Positions 25,876 to 36,000 of a stretch of DNA of 64,000 bases are shown piece by piece. The notes under the pieces are model-generated. The model saw nothing but the letters and a program-made list of their open reading frames with translations, did no database searches and was not told the origin of the DNA. Made by a program: the position numbers and the translations under genes. Source of the DNA: Rubrivivax sp. (GTDB lineage Bacteria > Pseudomonadota > Gammaproteobacteria > Burkholderiales > Burkholderiaceae_C); contig JADCGQ010000021.1 in assembly GCA_020248945.1 (NCBI GenBank), forward strand, positions 1-64,000, read 5' to 3'. Position 1 is the stretch's first letter; each line of letters opens with the position of its first letter.

Positions 25876-26772
25876 ATGACGAAGTCTTTCCTCACCGCTG
25901 CCGTGCTGGCCTTGCTGGCCACCGGTGTTGCCCAGGCCGATACGCTGGCCAAGATCAAGCAGTCCGGCGCGGCCTCAATGGGCGTGCGCGAGTCCTCCGG
26001 CGCCTTGTCGTACACGCTGGGTGACGGCAAGTTCGCCGGCTTCCACGTCGAGGTCTGCTCGCGTGTGCTGGCCGACGTGCAAAAGCAGCTCGGCCTGGCC
26101 AAGCTCGACGTCAAGTTCGTGCCCGTGACCTCGCAGAACCGCATTCCGCTGGTGCAGAACGGCACCGTCGACATCGAGTGCGGCAGCACCACGAACAACG
26201 CCACGCGCCAGAAGGACGTGGCCTTCGCCGTGACCACCTACGTCGAGGAAGTGCGCATCGCCGTGAAGGCCAACTCCGGCATCACCAGCATCGCGCAACT
26301 GGCCGGCCGCAACGTGGCCACCACCACCGGCACCACCTCGGTGCAGCACCTGCGCCGGCACGAGCGTGGTGCGGGCATCAACTTCAACGAGGTCTACGGC
26401 AAGGACCACGCCGACAGCTTCCTGCTGCTCGAAACCGGCCGCGCCGACGCCTTCGTGATGGACGGCCAGATCCTGGCCGGCAACATCGCCAAGGCCAAGA
26501 ACCCGGCCGAGTTCCGCATCGTTGGCGAGGTCCTCTCGGTCGAGCCCATCGCCATCATGATCCGCAAGGACGACGCGCCCTTCAAGAAGGCCGTCGACGA
26601 CAGCATCATCGCCATGATGCGCAGTGGCGAGATGGGCCGCCTGTACAACAAGTGGTTCACGCAGCCGATCCCGCCCACCAACACCAGCGTCGGCCTGGCC
26701 CTGAGCGAAGCCACCCGGGCCGCCTGGGCCAACCCGAACGACAAGCCGCTCGAGGACTACCTGAAGAAGTGA
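25876..26772 (+). CDS. gltI: Glutamate/aspartate ABC transporter, periplasmic binding protein
   Basis: The 298-residue protein has a signal peptide (MTKSFLTAAVLALLATGVAQA) and a family-3 solute-binding domain. DTLAKIKQSGAASMGVRESS, NRIPLVQNGTVDIECGSTT and GRADAFVMDGQILAG match GltI/DEBP, which binds L-Glu and L-Asp in the periplasm. A CAGGAG (25865-25870) five bases before the ATG at 25876 selects this start over the in-frame ATG at 25858. It is the first gene of gltIJKL. A stem-loop at 26853-26868 in the 119-nt gap before gltJ may give this cistron higher expression. Confidence 0.95.
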   Translation: MTKSFLTAAVLALLATGVAQADTLAKIKQSGAASMGVRESSGALSYTLGDGKFAGFHVEVCSRVLADVQKQLGLAKLDVKFVPVTSQNRIPLVQNGTVDIECGSTTNNATRQKDVAFAVTTYVEEVRIAVKANSGITSIAQLAGRNVATTTGTTSVQHLRRHERGAGINFNEVYGKDHADSFLLLETGRADAFVMDGQILAGNIAKAKNPAEFRIVGEVLSVEPIAIMIRKDDAPFKKAVDDSIIAMMRSGEMGRLYNKWFTQPIPPTNTSVGLALSEATRAAWANPNDKPLEDYLKK

Positions 26773-26852
26773 TCGCCGGCCCCGCGGCTTGATGGCTGCG
26801 GGCCGCCAGGGGGCCTTGCCGGTCACGGCGGGCCCCTCTTTGCAGGCGGCGA

Positions 26853-26868
26853 CGGCTCGAAAGAGCCG
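26853..26868 (+). other. Intercistronic stem-loop with GAAA tetraloop
   Basis: CGGCTC-GAAA-GAGCCG forms a perfect 6-bp stem closed by a GNRA-type loop, between gltI and gltJ and 23 nt before the GTG of gltJ. No U-run follows, so it is more likely an mRNA-stability or processing element than a terminator. Confidence 0.6.
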
Positions 26869-26891
26869 CGTCGACAGGAGGAGAGCGCCGC

Positions 26892-27632
26892 GTGGCGACT
26901 TGGGATTGGCAGGTCTTCTGCAAGGAGACCGTGACGGGTGAACAAATCGCCGGCTGCTTCGGCAAAGGCGGCAACATCACCTACCTCGACTGGATCATCT
27001 CCGCCTGGGGCTGGACGCTGAGCGTGGCGCTGCTGGCGCTGGTGGTGGCGCTGGCGGTGGGTTCGTTGATGGGGATCCTGCGCACCGCGCCCGACAAGCG
27101 GCTGGTGTTCATCGGCACGGCATGGACGGAGCTGTTCCGCAACGTGCCGCTGCTGGTGCAGATCTTCCTCTGGTACCACGTGCTGCCGTCGATCTTCAAG
27201 CCGCTGCAGGCGTTTCCGAGCTTCATCCTCGTGGTGCTGGCGCTGGGCTTCTTCACCAGCGCGCGCATCTCCGAGCAGGTGCGTGCCGGCATCCAGAGCC
27301 TGCCCAAGGGCCAGCGCTACGCCGGCCTGGCGATGGGCCTGACGCTGCCGCAGACCTACCGTTTCGTGCTGCTGCCGATGGCGTTTCGCATCGTCATCCC
27401 GCCGCTCACCAGCGAGAGCATGAACATCATCAAGAACTCCTCGGTGGCGTTCGCGGTGAGCATCGCCGAGCTGACGATGTTCGCGCTGCAGGCCGGTGAG
27501 GAGACCTCGCACAACATCGAGATGTACCTCGCCGTCACGGGCCTGTACTTCATCAGCGCCTTCAGCATCAACCGCGTCATGCTGTTCGTCGAGGGCCGCG
27601 TACGCGTGCCCGGCATGATCGGCGCGAAGTGA
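26892..27632 (+). CDS. gltJ: Glutamate/aspartate ABC transporter permease
   Basis: The 246-residue inner-membrane protein has a short extracytoplasmic-looking N-terminus (WQVFCKETVTGEQ), about five membrane segments and the permease EAA loop GIQSLPKGQRYAGLAMGLTLPQ. A purine-rich AGGAGGAGAG (26876-26885) precedes the start codon, a GTG at 26892. It forms a heterodimeric channel with GltK for Glu/Asp uptake. It ends 10 nt before the next gene. Confidence 0.94.
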   Translation: MATWDWQVFCKETVTGEQIAGCFGKGGNITYLDWIISAWGWTLSVALLALVVALAVGSLMGILRTAPDKRLVFIGTAWTELFRNVPLLVQIFLWYHVLPSIFKPLQAFPSFILVVLALGFFTSARISEQVRAGIQSLPKGQRYAGLAMGLTLPQTYRFVLLPMAFRIVIPPLTSESMNIIKNSSVAFAVSIAELTMFALQAGEETSHNIEMYLAVTGLYFISAFSINRVMLFVEGRVRVPGMIGAK

Positions 27633-27642
27633 GGAGGCGGGC

Positions 27643-28308
27643 ATGAATCTCGACTTCTCCTTCCTCACCTGGGACGTCATCTCCAGCTTCGTGCTCAAGG
27701 GGCTGGTGTTCTCGTTCCAGCTCACGCTCATCGCCATGGTCGGCGGCATCATCCTGGGCACGCTGCTGGCGCTGATGCGGCTGTCGGGCAAGGCCTGGCT
27801 CGTGATCCCGGCGGCGGCCTACGTGAACACCATGCGCAGCATTCCGCTGGTGATGGTGATCCTGTGGTTCTTCCTGCTCATTCCGCTGATGACCGGCAAG
27901 CCCATGGGCGCCGAGCTGTCGGCCATGATCACCTTCACGCTGTTCGAGGCCGCGTACTTCTCGGAGATCATGCGCGCCGGCATTCAGAGCGTGCCCAAGG
28001 GCCAGGTGCACGCGGGCTACGCGGTGGGCATGACGTATCCGCAGACGATGCAGCTGATCGTGCTGCCGCAGGCCTTCCGCAACATGCTGCCGGTGCTGCT
28101 GACCCAGACCATCATCCTGTTCCAGGACACGAGCCTGGTGTATGCCATCGGCGCCTACGACCTGCTCAAGGGCTTCGAGATCGCCGGCAAGAACTTCAAC
28201 CGCCCCGTCGAGACCTATCTCGTGGCGGCCGTCGTGTACTTCGTCATCTGCTTCTCGCTGAGCTTGCTCGTGCGGCGGCTGCAGAACCGAATCGCCATCA
28301 TTCGCTAG
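27643..28308 (+). CDS. gltK: Glutamate/aspartate ABC transporter permease
   Basis: The 221-residue permease has about five membrane segments and the EAA loop [18 protein letters not shown] followed by [26 protein letters not shown] (27632-27637) lies five bases before the ATG, within the end of gltJ. It pairs with GltJ, and the ATPase gene follows 10 nt downstream, so gltJ, gltK and gltL are clearly one transcription unit. Confidence 0.95.
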   Translation: MNLDFSFLTWDVISSFVLKGLVFSFQLTLIAMVGGIILGTLLALMRLSGKAWLVIPAAAYVNTMRSIPLVMVILWFFLLIPLMTGKPMGAELSAMITFTLFEAAYFSEIMRAGIQSVPKGQVHAGYAVGMTYPQTMQLIVLPQAFRNMLPVLLTQTIILFQDTSLVYAIGAYDLLKGFEIAGKNFNRPVETYLVAAVVYFVICFSLSLLVRRLQNRIAIIR

Positions 28309-28318
28309 GGCAGCCCCC

Positions 28319-29053
28319 ATGATCGAGATCAAGAACGTCAGCAAGTGGTACGGCAGCTTCCAGGTGCTGACCGACTGCACCACCGCCATCCAGAAGGGCG
28401 AGGTCGTGGTGGTCTGCGGGCCTTCGGGCAGCGGCAAGAGCACGCTGATCAAGACGGTGAACGCACTGGAGCCCTTCCAGAAGGGCGACATCACGGTCGA
28501 CGGCATCAGCATCTCCGACCCCAAGACCAACCTGCCCAAGCTGCGCAGCCGCGTCGGCATGGTGTTCCAGCACTTCGAGCTGTTCCCGCACCTGAGCGTG
28601 ACGGAGAACCTGACGCTGGCGCAGATCCGCGTGCTCGGCCGCACGCCCGACGACGCCAAGGCGCGCGGCCTGAAGATGCTCGACCGCGTGGGCCTGATGG
28701 CGCACAAGGACAAGTTCCCGGGGCAGCTCTCCGGCGGCCAGCAGCAGCGCGTGGCGATCGCGCGTGCGCTGAGCATGGACCCGATCGTGATGCTCTTCGA
28801 CGAGCCCACCAGCGCGCTCGACCCCGAGATGGTGGGCGAGGTGCTCGACGTGATGGTGCTGCTGGCCAAGGAGGGCATGACGATGATGGTCGTCACGCAC
28901 GAGATGGGCTTCGCGCGCAAGGTCAGCCACCGCGTCATCTTCATGGACGCCGGCAAGATCGTCGAAGACTGCAAGAAGGAAGAGTTCTTCGGCAGCCCCG
29001 AGAAGCGTTCGCCCCGCGCGCAGGAATTTCTGTCGAAGATCCTGGCGCACTGA
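28319..29053 (+). CDS. gltL: Glutamate/aspartate ABC transporter ATP-binding protein
   Basis: The 244-residue cytoplasmic ATPase has Walker [11 protein letters not shown]-loop [13 protein letters not shown], signature LSGGQQQR, Walker [13 protein letters not shown] and switch VVTHEMGFA. This is the polar-amino-acid uptake type that drives the GltJK channel. It is the last gene of the transporter operon; a 7-bp hairpin follows at 29059-29075. Confidence 0.95.
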   Translation: MIEIKNVSKWYGSFQVLTDCTTAIQKGEVVVVCGPSGSGKSTLIKTVNALEPFQKGDITVDGISISDPKTNLPKLRSRVGMVFQHFELFPHLSVTENLTLAQIRVLGRTPDDAKARGLKMLDRVGLMAHKDKFPGQLSGGQQQRVAIARALSMDPIVMLFDEPTSALDPEMVGEVLDVMVLLAKEGMTMMVVTHEMGFARKVSHRVIFMDAGKIVEDCKKEEFFGSPEKRSPRAQEFLSKILAH

Positions 29054-29058
29054 GAGGC

Positions 29059-29075
29059 CGCGGCCGGCGGCCGCG
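29059..29075 (+). terminator. Hairpin after gltL
   Basis: CGCGGCC-GGC-GGCCGCG is a perfect 7-bp GC stem starting six bases after the gltL stop. There is no U-tract, so if it terminates transcription it does so weakly or with Rho. Confidence 0.45.
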
Positions 29076-29135
29076 CCAACAGGCCAAGGGGCAGCCCGGC
29101 TACGCCGCCTGCCCGCGCCGAGGCATCATCGGCCC

Positions 29136-29405
29136 ATGCCGCGAGTGGTCTTCACCCCCCAGCTGCGCCGCTTCACCGAAACCCCCACGGTGGACAGCGG
29201 CGCCACCACGTTGCGCGCCGCGCTCGAAGACGCCTTCGCCCTGAATCCGCGCCTGCGCGGCTATGTGCTCGACGAGCAGGGCCACGTGCGGCCCAACGTC
29301 GTCATCTTCATCGACAGCCACCGCTGCGACGACCGCATCGCACTCACCCAGCCGCTGGCCGCCGACTGCACGGTGCACGTGCTGCAGGCGCTGTCGGGCG
29401 GTTGA
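29136..29405 (+). CDS. MoaD/ThiS-like beta-grasp protein
   Basis: The 89-residue protein has the ubiquitin-like beta-grasp pattern: TPQLRRFTETPTVD, DSGATTLRAALEDAFALNPRL, VRPNVVIFIDSHRCDD, and the C-terminal LQALSGG. The terminal Gly-Gly is what E1-like enzymes adenylate in sulfur-carrier proteins. No moeB/thiF, moaE or thiG gene is nearby. The only partner is the Asp-box propeller gene 27 nt downstream, so its role as a carrier or modifier is open. Confidence 0.85.
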   Translation: MPRVVFTPQLRRFTETPTVDSGATTLRAALEDAFALNPRLRGYVLDEQGHVRPNVVIFIDSHRCDDRIALTQPLAADCTVHVLQALSGG

Positions 29406-29432
29406 TCGCCACCGTCCACCCCGAGGCCCGCC

Positions 29433-30521
29433 ATGACGAACCCCGCCCGCGACGACCGCGCCTGGATCGGCACCCGCAAAGGCCTCGTCGAGATGCACCG
29501 CCGCGGCGCCACCTGGCAGGTGGCGCGCACGCACTTCGTCGGTGACCCGGTGACGATGACGCTGCCGCCCGCTGGCCCTGGCCGGCCGATGCTCGCCGCG
29601 CTGAACCTGGGCCACTACGGCGCCAAGCTGCACCTCAGCGAAGACGAAGGCGCGACCTGGACCGAGGTCGACGCACCCGCCTACCCGCCGCAGCCCGAGG
29701 GCGCACCCGGCCCGGCGTGGAAGCTGCTGCAGGTGTGGGCCCTGGAGCATGCCGATGGCGCGGTGTGGGCCGGCACGCTGCCCGGTGGCCTGTTTCGCAG
29801 CGCCGACGGCGGCCGCCACTGGAGCCTGGTCGACAGCCTCTGGCGCCGCCCCGAGCGCGAGCAGTGGATGGGTGGTGGCAACGACGCGCCGGCCATGCAC
29901 TCCATCTGCCCACACCCTGGCCGGCCGGATGAGCTGCTGGTGGCCATCAGCTGCGGCGGCGCCTGGAAAACCACCGACGGCGGCCAGACCTGGGCGCTGT
30001 CAGCCCGCGGCATGCGCGCCGACTTCATGCCGCCCGAACTGGCCGAAGACCAGAACGCACAAGACCCGCACCGCATCGTGCGCTGCGCGGCCGCACCCGA
30101 GGTGCTGTGGTGCCAGCACCATGGCGGCATCTGGCGCAGCACCGATGGCGGCGCGAACTGGCACGAGCTGAAGGCGCCGCGCTCGAGCTTCGGCTTCGCG
30201 GTGGCCGTGCACCCGCAAGACCCCGACACCGCCTGGTTCGTGCCCGCCGTGACGGACGAGTTGCGCATCCCGGTGGACGGCGCGCTGGTGGTGAACCGCA
30301 CGCGCGACGGTGGCAAGAGCTTCGAGACGCTTACCACCGGCCTGCCGCAACAGGACTGCTTCGACCTCGTCTACCGCCACGGCCTCGACGTCAGCGCCGA
30401 CGGCCGCACGCTGATGATGGGCAGCACCACCGGCCACCTGTGGGCCAGTGGCGACGGCGGTGACTCGTGGCAGATGGTGGCGGCGCACCTGGCGCCGATC
30501 GGCACCGTGCGCCTGGGCTGA
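29433..30521 (+). CDS. Asp-box (BNR) beta-propeller protein, sialidase-like fold
   Basis: The 362-residue protein contains about six Asp-box turns (SEDEGATW, SADGGRHW, TTDGGQTW, STDGGANW, TRDGGKSF, SGDGGDSW), giving a sialidase or Vps10-like propeller. There is no signal peptide, so it is probably cytoplasmic and unlikely to be a true exo-sialidase; the arginine triad of sialidases is not evident to me. It is paired with the MoaD-like gene, and its TGA directly abuts the convergent ahpF stop, forming TGATCA at 30519-30524. Confidence 0.82.
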   Translation: MTNPARDDRAWIGTRKGLVEMHRRGATWQVARTHFVGDPVTMTLPPAGPGRPMLAALNLGHYGAKLHLSEDEGATWTEVDAPAYPPQPEGAPGPAWKLLQVWALEHADGAVWAGTLPGGLFRSADGGRHWSLVDSLWRRPEREQWMGGGNDAPAMHSICPHPGRPDELLVAISCGGAWKTTDGGQTWALSARGMRADFMPPELAEDQNAQDPHRIVRCAAAPEVLWCQHHGGIWRSTDGGANWHELKAPRSSFGFAVAVHPQDPDTAWFVPAVTDELRIPVDGALVVNRTRDGGKSFETLTTGLPQQDCFDLVYRHGLDVSADGRTLMMGSTTGHLWASGDGGDSWQMVAAHLAPIGTVRLG

Positions 30522-32132
30522 TCAGGCCGTGGCCGGCTCGGCCTTCGCCACAGGGGCCGGCGCTTCGACGCTGTTGCGCATCATGAAGTCGAAGGCGCCC
30601 AGCGCGGCCTTGGCGCCATCGCCGGCGGCGATGACGATCTGCTTGAAGGGCACCGTCGTCGCGTCACCTGCCGCAAACACGCCGGGCAGGCTGGTGGCGC
30701 CCTTGGCGTCGACCTCGATCTCGCCGTAGCGGCTGAGCGCCAGCGTGCCCTTGAGCCATTCGGTGTTGGGCACGAGGCCGATCTGCACGAACACGCCTTC
30801 GAGTTCGACGGTGTGCACGATGCCGGTCTGGCGGTCCTTGTAGACCAGCGCGTTGACCTTGCCGCCCTCGCCGGTGATCTCGGTGGTCTGCGCCATCACG
30901 TGGATGCTGACGTTGGGCAGGCTCTTCAGCTTGGCCACCAGCACCGCGTCGGCGCGCAGCGCGTCACCGAACTCCAGCAGCGTGACGTGGCCGACGATGC
31001 CGGCCAGGTCGATGGCGGCCTCGACACCCGAGTTGCCACCACCGATGACGGCCACGCGCTTGCCCTTGAACAGCGGGCCGTCGCAGTGCGGGCAGTAGGC
31101 CACGCCCTTGTTGCGGTAGGTCTGCTCGCCCGGCACGCCCAGCTCGCGCCAGCGCGCGCCGGTGGCCAGGATGACGGTCTTGCCCGAGAGCTCGGCGCCG
31201 CTTTCCAGCAGCACCTTCACCGGCGCGCCGGGCACCGTGGCCGGCACCAGCTTTGCGGCCCGTTGCATGCGCGTGATGTCGACGCCGTACTGCGCGGCGT
31301 GCGCCTCCAGCGCGGCAGCGAACTTCGGGCCTTGTGTTTCGAGTACGCTGATGTAGTTCTCGATGCCCAGCGTGTCGAGCGTCTGGCCGCCGAAGCGCTC
31401 GGCCACCACGCCGGTGCGGATGCCCTTGCGCGCGGCATACACGGCCGCGGCGGCGCCAGCGGGGCCGCCGCCGACGATCAGCACGTCATAAGGCTCCTTC
31501 TGCGAAAGCCCGGCGGCCGCGCGCTGCGCCGCGCCGGTGTCGACCTTGGCCAGGATCTCGGCCAGCTCCATGCGGCCCGACGAGAACACCTCGCCATTGA
31601 GGAACACCAACGGCACGGCCAGGATCTGGCGCTCTTCGACTTCCTGCTGGAACACGCCGCCGTCGATGGCGGTATGGCGGATGCGCGGGTTCAGCACGGC
31701 CATCAGGTTGATGGCCTGCACGACGTCGGGGCAGTTGTGGCAGGTCAGGCTCATCCAGGTCTCGAAGACCAGGTCTTGCTCGGGCTCGAGCGCCTTCACC
31801 TGGTCGAGCAGCGCCTGCTCGACCTTGGGCGGGTGGCCGCCGGCCTGCAGCAGGGCCAGCACCAGCGAGGTGAACTCGTGGCCCATCGGCAGCGCCGCGA
31901 ACGAGATGCCCATGTCGGCGCCGCGGCGGGTGATCTGGAACGAGGGCTTGCGCGCAGCGGTGCCGTCGAAGCGCGCCGACACCATCGTCGGGTGCAGCGC
32001 CGCGATCTGCGTGATCAGCGAGCGCATGTCGGCCGCCGTCTCGCTGTCGTCGAGCGAGGCGATCAGCTCGATCGGCTGCTGCAGGCGCTGCAGGTAGGCG
32101 GTGAGCTGGCTCTTGATGGCGTCGTCGAGCAT
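30522..32132 (-). CDS. ahpF: Alkyl hydroperoxide reductase subunit F
   Basis: The 536-residue flavoenzyme aligns end to end with E. coli AhpF. It has an N-terminal thioredoxin-like module with the disulfide C131-C134 in [10 protein letters not shown], an FAD motif [15 protein letters not shown], the active disulfide C347-C350 in [13 protein letters not shown], and an NAD(H) motif [14 protein letters not shown]. It passes electrons from NADH to AhpC. The ATG at 32132 is preferred over the GTG at 32141, because the AGGTG Shine-Dalgarno lies six bases before the ATG. It is downstream of ahpC, separated by 191 nt that contain a dispersed repeat and hairpins. Confidence 0.96.
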   Translation of the reverse strand: MLDDAIKSQLTAYLQRLQQPIELIASLDDSETAADMRSLITQIAALHPTMVSARFDGTAARKPSFQITRRGADMGISFAALPMGHEFTSLVLALLQAGGHPPKVEQALLDQVKALEPEQDLVFETWMSLTCHNCPDVVQAINLMAVLNPRIRHTAIDGGVFQQEVEERQILAVPLVFLNGEVFSSGRMELAEILAKVDTGAAQRAAAGLSQKEPYDVLIVGGGPAGAAAAVYAARKGIRTGVVAERFGGQTLDTLGIENYISVLETQGPKFAAALEAHAAQYGVDITRMQRAAKLVPATVPGAPVKVLLESGAELSGKTVILATGARWRELGVPGEQTYRNKGVAYCPHCDGPLFKGKRVAVIGGGNSGVEAAIDLAGIVGHVTLLEFGDALRADAVLVAKLKSLPNVSIHVMAQTTEITGEGGKVNALVYKDRQTGIVHTVELEGVFVQIGLVPNTEWLKGTLALSRYGEIEVDAKGATSLPGVFAAGDATTVPFKQIVIAAGDGAKAALGAFDFMMRNSVEAPAPVAKAEPATA

Positions 32133-32182
32133 GGTGTGCACCTGGTGTGTGGTGATCCGTTGGGGCTGGGCCCGCGAAGCCG

Positions 32183-32209
32183 GGGCTTCGACAGGCTCAG
32201 CCCGAACGG
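32183..32209 (-). repeat. Dispersed repeat, single copy between ahpC and ahpF
   Basis: This 27-nt stretch is the exact reverse complement of the canonical unit at 21881-21907 and of 61499-61525 (core TTCGGGCTGAGCC followed by TGTCGAAGCCC). It lies in the noncoding gap between ahpC and ahpF. Confidence 0.85.
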
Positions 32210-32275
32210 TTGGGAAGAGGGGCGCTACAGCGCTCCAAGCAGCCGCCGCGGAACCGGCTTTGCCGGGCCGCTGGC

Positions 32276-32311
32276 GGCGCCCCCTTGAGGGGGAGCGCCG
32301 TCAGGCGCTCC
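32276..32311 (-). terminator. Hairpin cluster 3' of ahpC
   Basis: GGAGCGCC-GTCA-GGCGCTCC (32292-32311) is a perfect 8-bp stem beginning 12 nt after the ahpC stop. An overlapping alternative pairs GGCGC/GCGCC around CCCC-TTGA-GGGG (32276-32299). No U-run is present. The element could cap the ahpC mRNA and lower read-through into ahpF. Confidence 0.5.
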
Positions 32312-32323
32312 GGGGGTGGGCGA

Positions 32324-32899
32324 TCAGATCTTGCCGACCAGGTCCAGCGAAGGCGTCAGCGTCTTGGCGCCTTCGTTCCACTTGGCCGGGCACACCTGGC
32401 CGGGGTTCTTGGCGGTGTACTGTGCGGCCTTGAGCTTGCGCACGGTTTCCTTCACGTCGCGGGCGATCTCGTTGCTGTGGATCTCGGCCGTCTTGATCAC
32501 GCCATCGGGGTTGATGACGAAGGTGCCGCGCAGCGCCAGGCCTTCTTCAGGGATGTGCACGCCGAAGGCGTTGGTCAGCGTGTGCGTGGGGTCGCCCACC
32601 AGCGGGAACTTGGCCTTGCCGACGGCGTCGCTGGTCTCGTGCCACACCTTGTGCGAGAAGTGCGTGTCGGTGGTGACGATGTAGACCTCGGTCTCGAGCT
32701 TCTGGAACTCGGCGTAGTGCTCGGCCGCGTCTTCGATCTCGGTCGGGCAGTTGAAGGTGAAGGCCGCCGGCATGAAGATCAGCACGGACCACTTGCCCTT
32801 CAGCGTGGCGTCGCTGACTTCGATGAATTCGCCCTTGCCGCCGCGGTTGACGAAGGCGGTGGTCTTGAAGGCGGGAACGGTGGTGTTGATGATTGACAT
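32324..32899 (-). CDS. ahpC: Alkyl hydroperoxide reductase subunit C (2-Cys peroxiredoxin)
   Basis: The 191-residue peroxiredoxin has the peroxidatic cysteine C51 in MPAAFTFNCPTEIED and the resolving C170 in PGQVCPAKW. The MPAAFTFN variant, rather than YPADFTFV, is what I recall for the Pseudomonas/Bordetella branch, so it is not an anomaly. AGGAG lies seven bases before the ATG at 32899. It reduces H2O2 and organic peroxides with electrons from AhpF. The gene is divergent from the surface operon across 188 nt. Confidence 0.96.
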   Translation of the reverse strand: MSIINTTVPAFKTTAFVNRGGKGEFIEVSDATLKGKWSVLIFMPAAFTFNCPTEIEDAAEHYAEFQKLETEVYIVTTDTHFSHKVWHETSDAVGKAKFPLVGDPTHTLTNAFGVHIPEEGLALRGTFVINPDGVIKTAEIHSNEIARDVKETVRKLKAAQYTAKNPGQVCPAKWNEGAKTLTPSLDLVGKI

Positions 32900-33087
32900 G
32901 TGTAGCTCCTATGGAGAAAGAGAAGTTGATAGACGAAGCGGATGCTACGGCCCTCGATAACGCCCGTCGATTGATTCGCCCAATGACGGCCTTCGTACTC
33001 TTCAATCGCTGACGCGGTGTGTTGACCCGCCTGAGTGGGTCGGAGGCCTCATCTCGGGGGGGGGCGAACCAAGGCCTTGACGTACAA

Positions 33088-36000
33088 ATGAGACAGGCTT
33101 CCTGTACCGGGCGTTCCACAATCGGCCGCGGTTCCTGGTCCTCCGGTCAGAGCCGATTCAGCAAGCAAAGTCAGGAATTGCGGCAGCGGGCGACATTGGC
33201 GGCAGATGCATTGGCAAGCGCGTGGCTGTGTGTCCGCGCGCCGGCGCTCGCTTTGCTGGGCATCTTCTCGGCGCTTCCCTCGTGGGCCGCCTTGACGGTC
33301 AACTCGATCGACTTGCCCACACGCATCGGTCGCGGGCAGACGGTGCTGGTGCAGGTGCAGGTCACTCGCGTCAGTGGCAGCGGGCCGGAGACGGTGACCG
33401 TCGACTCCCCCTCGGTGCTCGAGGTCGTGGCGCCCTTGCCGGCGGGCTGCTCGGTCAGCGGGGCGGTGGGTTCGGCCCAGGTGTTGACCTGCACCGCCAT
33501 CAACCCGGTCGGCACCGGCGCCATTGCCAACTTCAGCTTCAATATGCGCGGTCGGGCCCTGGGTGGCGGAAATGTCACCGCCACTTTCGCTGGGCCGCCC
33601 GTGAGTTCGGCTTCGGACTCGTTCACGGTCGTGTCCGGTGGTGACCTCACCGTCGCCAAGACCATGGCCCCGAGCACCACGCTGCTCAACGGGCAGACGG
33701 CCACGTTCACGCTGACACCTGCCATCGTCACGGGCGACAGCATCCCGGTTGGCAGCAGCGTCACGGTGACCGACCAACTGCCCGGCTCGGTTTCCGAGTT
33801 CACCTTGACCAGCGTCAGTGCACCTGGCTACAGCTGCGACAGCGTGGCCGATGCGCAGGCCACGCGGCTGCTGCGCTGCACCGCCAGCGGGCCCCTGGCC
33901 AGCCTGGGGCCGATCATCTTGCAGGGCCGGCCCACGCTGGCCGGCAGCGGGGGACTCGTCAACAACGCCGCCATTGCCCCGGTGGGCAGCGACTACATCG
34001 ACATCAACCCGCTCAACGACAGCGCGTCGCGGCCATTCACGGTGGAGCCGGGAAGCGATCCGAGCCCCGCGGGCAGCTTCCCAGCGCCGACCATGGTGAG
34101 CACGCCGCACACGCTGCTGGCGCGCTACATCAACGGCGGGCCCCAGACGCTGAGTGGAGGCTTGCTGCGCTTGGGTATCCCGGCGGGCTTTGTCATCGGA
34201 TCGCTGCCGCCGGACTGCGTGAACAGCGGCCCGGGCACCGTGAACGGCATCACCGGCACGGTGCTCACCTGCACCGCTGGCACGATCGCAGCGGGTGGCG
34301 AACAGGTGTTCGCGTTTCCATTGACCACGCCTGCCACGCCGGGCAGCGGCCAGTTCGGCCTTCAGGTGGTGACGGGTCCGGGTGGGGCGCTGCCTGGCGG
34401 CGTCACCGATATCGACACCGGCAACAACCTGGCCCTGGTGCCGTTCGAGGTCATCCCGCCGTACGCTGACTTGGCCCTGAGCAAGAGCAAGACGCCCGGC
34501 CCCCAGCCACCCGGCGCATTGCTGACGAGCACGATCAGCGTCACCAACACCGGCGTCGTGGCCGCTGTCTACACCGCCGGCGCCGGGCCGCGGCCGCTGC
34601 GCGTGGTCGACACCATGTCCAACGACGAGCTGTTCGTGTCGGCCAGCGCGGGCTGGAGTTGCACCGACGGCGGCGTCAACTCAGCCGGAGCCGGCCAGCG
34701 CCGCGTGGCCTGCCTGCGAGACGCCGCGGGCACGTTGGCCGTGGGCGACAGCCTGCCGTTGACACTGACGACGCGCGTTTCACCGGCACTCGGTGCGCCG
34801 CGCACACTGGTCAACCGGGCGTGCACCGGTGCCACGGTGCTTAGCGATCTGGGCCTGCCGGGCACGGCCGGCCCGCAGCCCCCCGATGGCAACCAGAACG
34901 CGGGTGCCGACTGCGCTGACGCCAGCACGGTGGGCACGCCTGTGATCTCCGGCCAGGCGCAGGCGGGGGTGCGGAAGGAGTCGTCAAGCGACGGCAGCAC
35001 CTGGGTCGACTCGCCCGCCACGCCGCCCGTGGTGGCCGGCGCTGCGCTGTCGCACTTCTGGCGCATCACCATCACCACGCCCTCCACGGCGGCCAACCCC
35101 GCGCAGCAGCCGATCCCGACGCTGAACCTGAACGACACGCTGCCGGCCATCCTCAACACCACCGGCCCGGCGGTCGGTGTGCCCAGCCACCAGACCCCGG
35201 CCCCGGTGGTGTCGTTCAGCGTGCCCGCGGGCACTGCGGGCGGCAGTTGCACCGCACCGGCCGCGGGTGCGGCGCAGCTGGACTGCCGATTCACCGGTGT
35301 CGCCCCGGGTACCACGATCACCGTCCTCGTGCGCGTGGACCGCCCGTTCGAGGCCGGCACCTTCACCAACACGGCCACGGTCAGTTCGCCCGACGCCATC
35401 CTCACGCCCGCGGCGGGTGCGGCGCTGTCCGATGCGGCGGCCATCACGCTGGCGGGCCGCACCGATCCGTCGGTCACCAGCAAGACGGTGACGCCGCCCA
35501 ACAGCGCCACCGAGCCGCGCGTCGGCCAGGTGGTGAGCTACACCATCGTCGCCCGCAACCTGGGGCCGAACCTCGTCGACGGGCCGCTCACCGTGAGCGA
35601 CAGCCTGCCCACGAGCCGCTTCCTCATCCTCGATGCCACGCCTGTGGGCAGCGGGGCGGCGCCGCCGATGACGTGCAGCGTCAATGCCGGCGCCGGCACG
35701 GTGAGCTGCAGCACCCCAGTGGGCTCGCAGGTGCCGCGCTACGACTTCTACACGGTGGTGATTCGCGCGCGGGTGCTCAAGACACCCGGCATGCCGCCGA
35801 CCGGCATCGTCGAGACCTTCACCAACACGGCTTCGGTGGCGCTGGATGCGTCGCGCAACTGCGAGTTCCGGCTGCGCCTGCCGGGTGACCTGTCCGGTGC
35901 CTGCAATGACGCCGAGGCGCTGAACAACAACCAGGGCCAGGTCACGGTCGACATCAAGGTGCCGCTGGTCGACATGGTGCAGAAGAAGGCGCGTGTGCTG

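Noticed and set aside
29433-30521. Exo-alpha-sialidase assignment
   Set aside because: Only the Asp-box propeller is visible; there is no signal peptide and no clear arginine triad, so enzyme activity is not supported.
30519-30524. Abutting convergent stop codons forming TGATCA
   Set aside because: This is a simple result of tight gene packing; no terminator or regulatory role can be argued.
32324-32899. Altered peroxidatic motif (MPAAFTFNCPTE) as a sign of changed AhpC function
   Set aside because: From memory this is the normal motif of the Pseudomonas/Bordetella AhpC branch, and both cysteines are present.
32900-33087. OxyR site upstream of ahpC
   Set aside because: ATAG- and GATA-like fragments occur, but not in the four-times spaced ATAG/CTAT pattern needed; I cannot support it.
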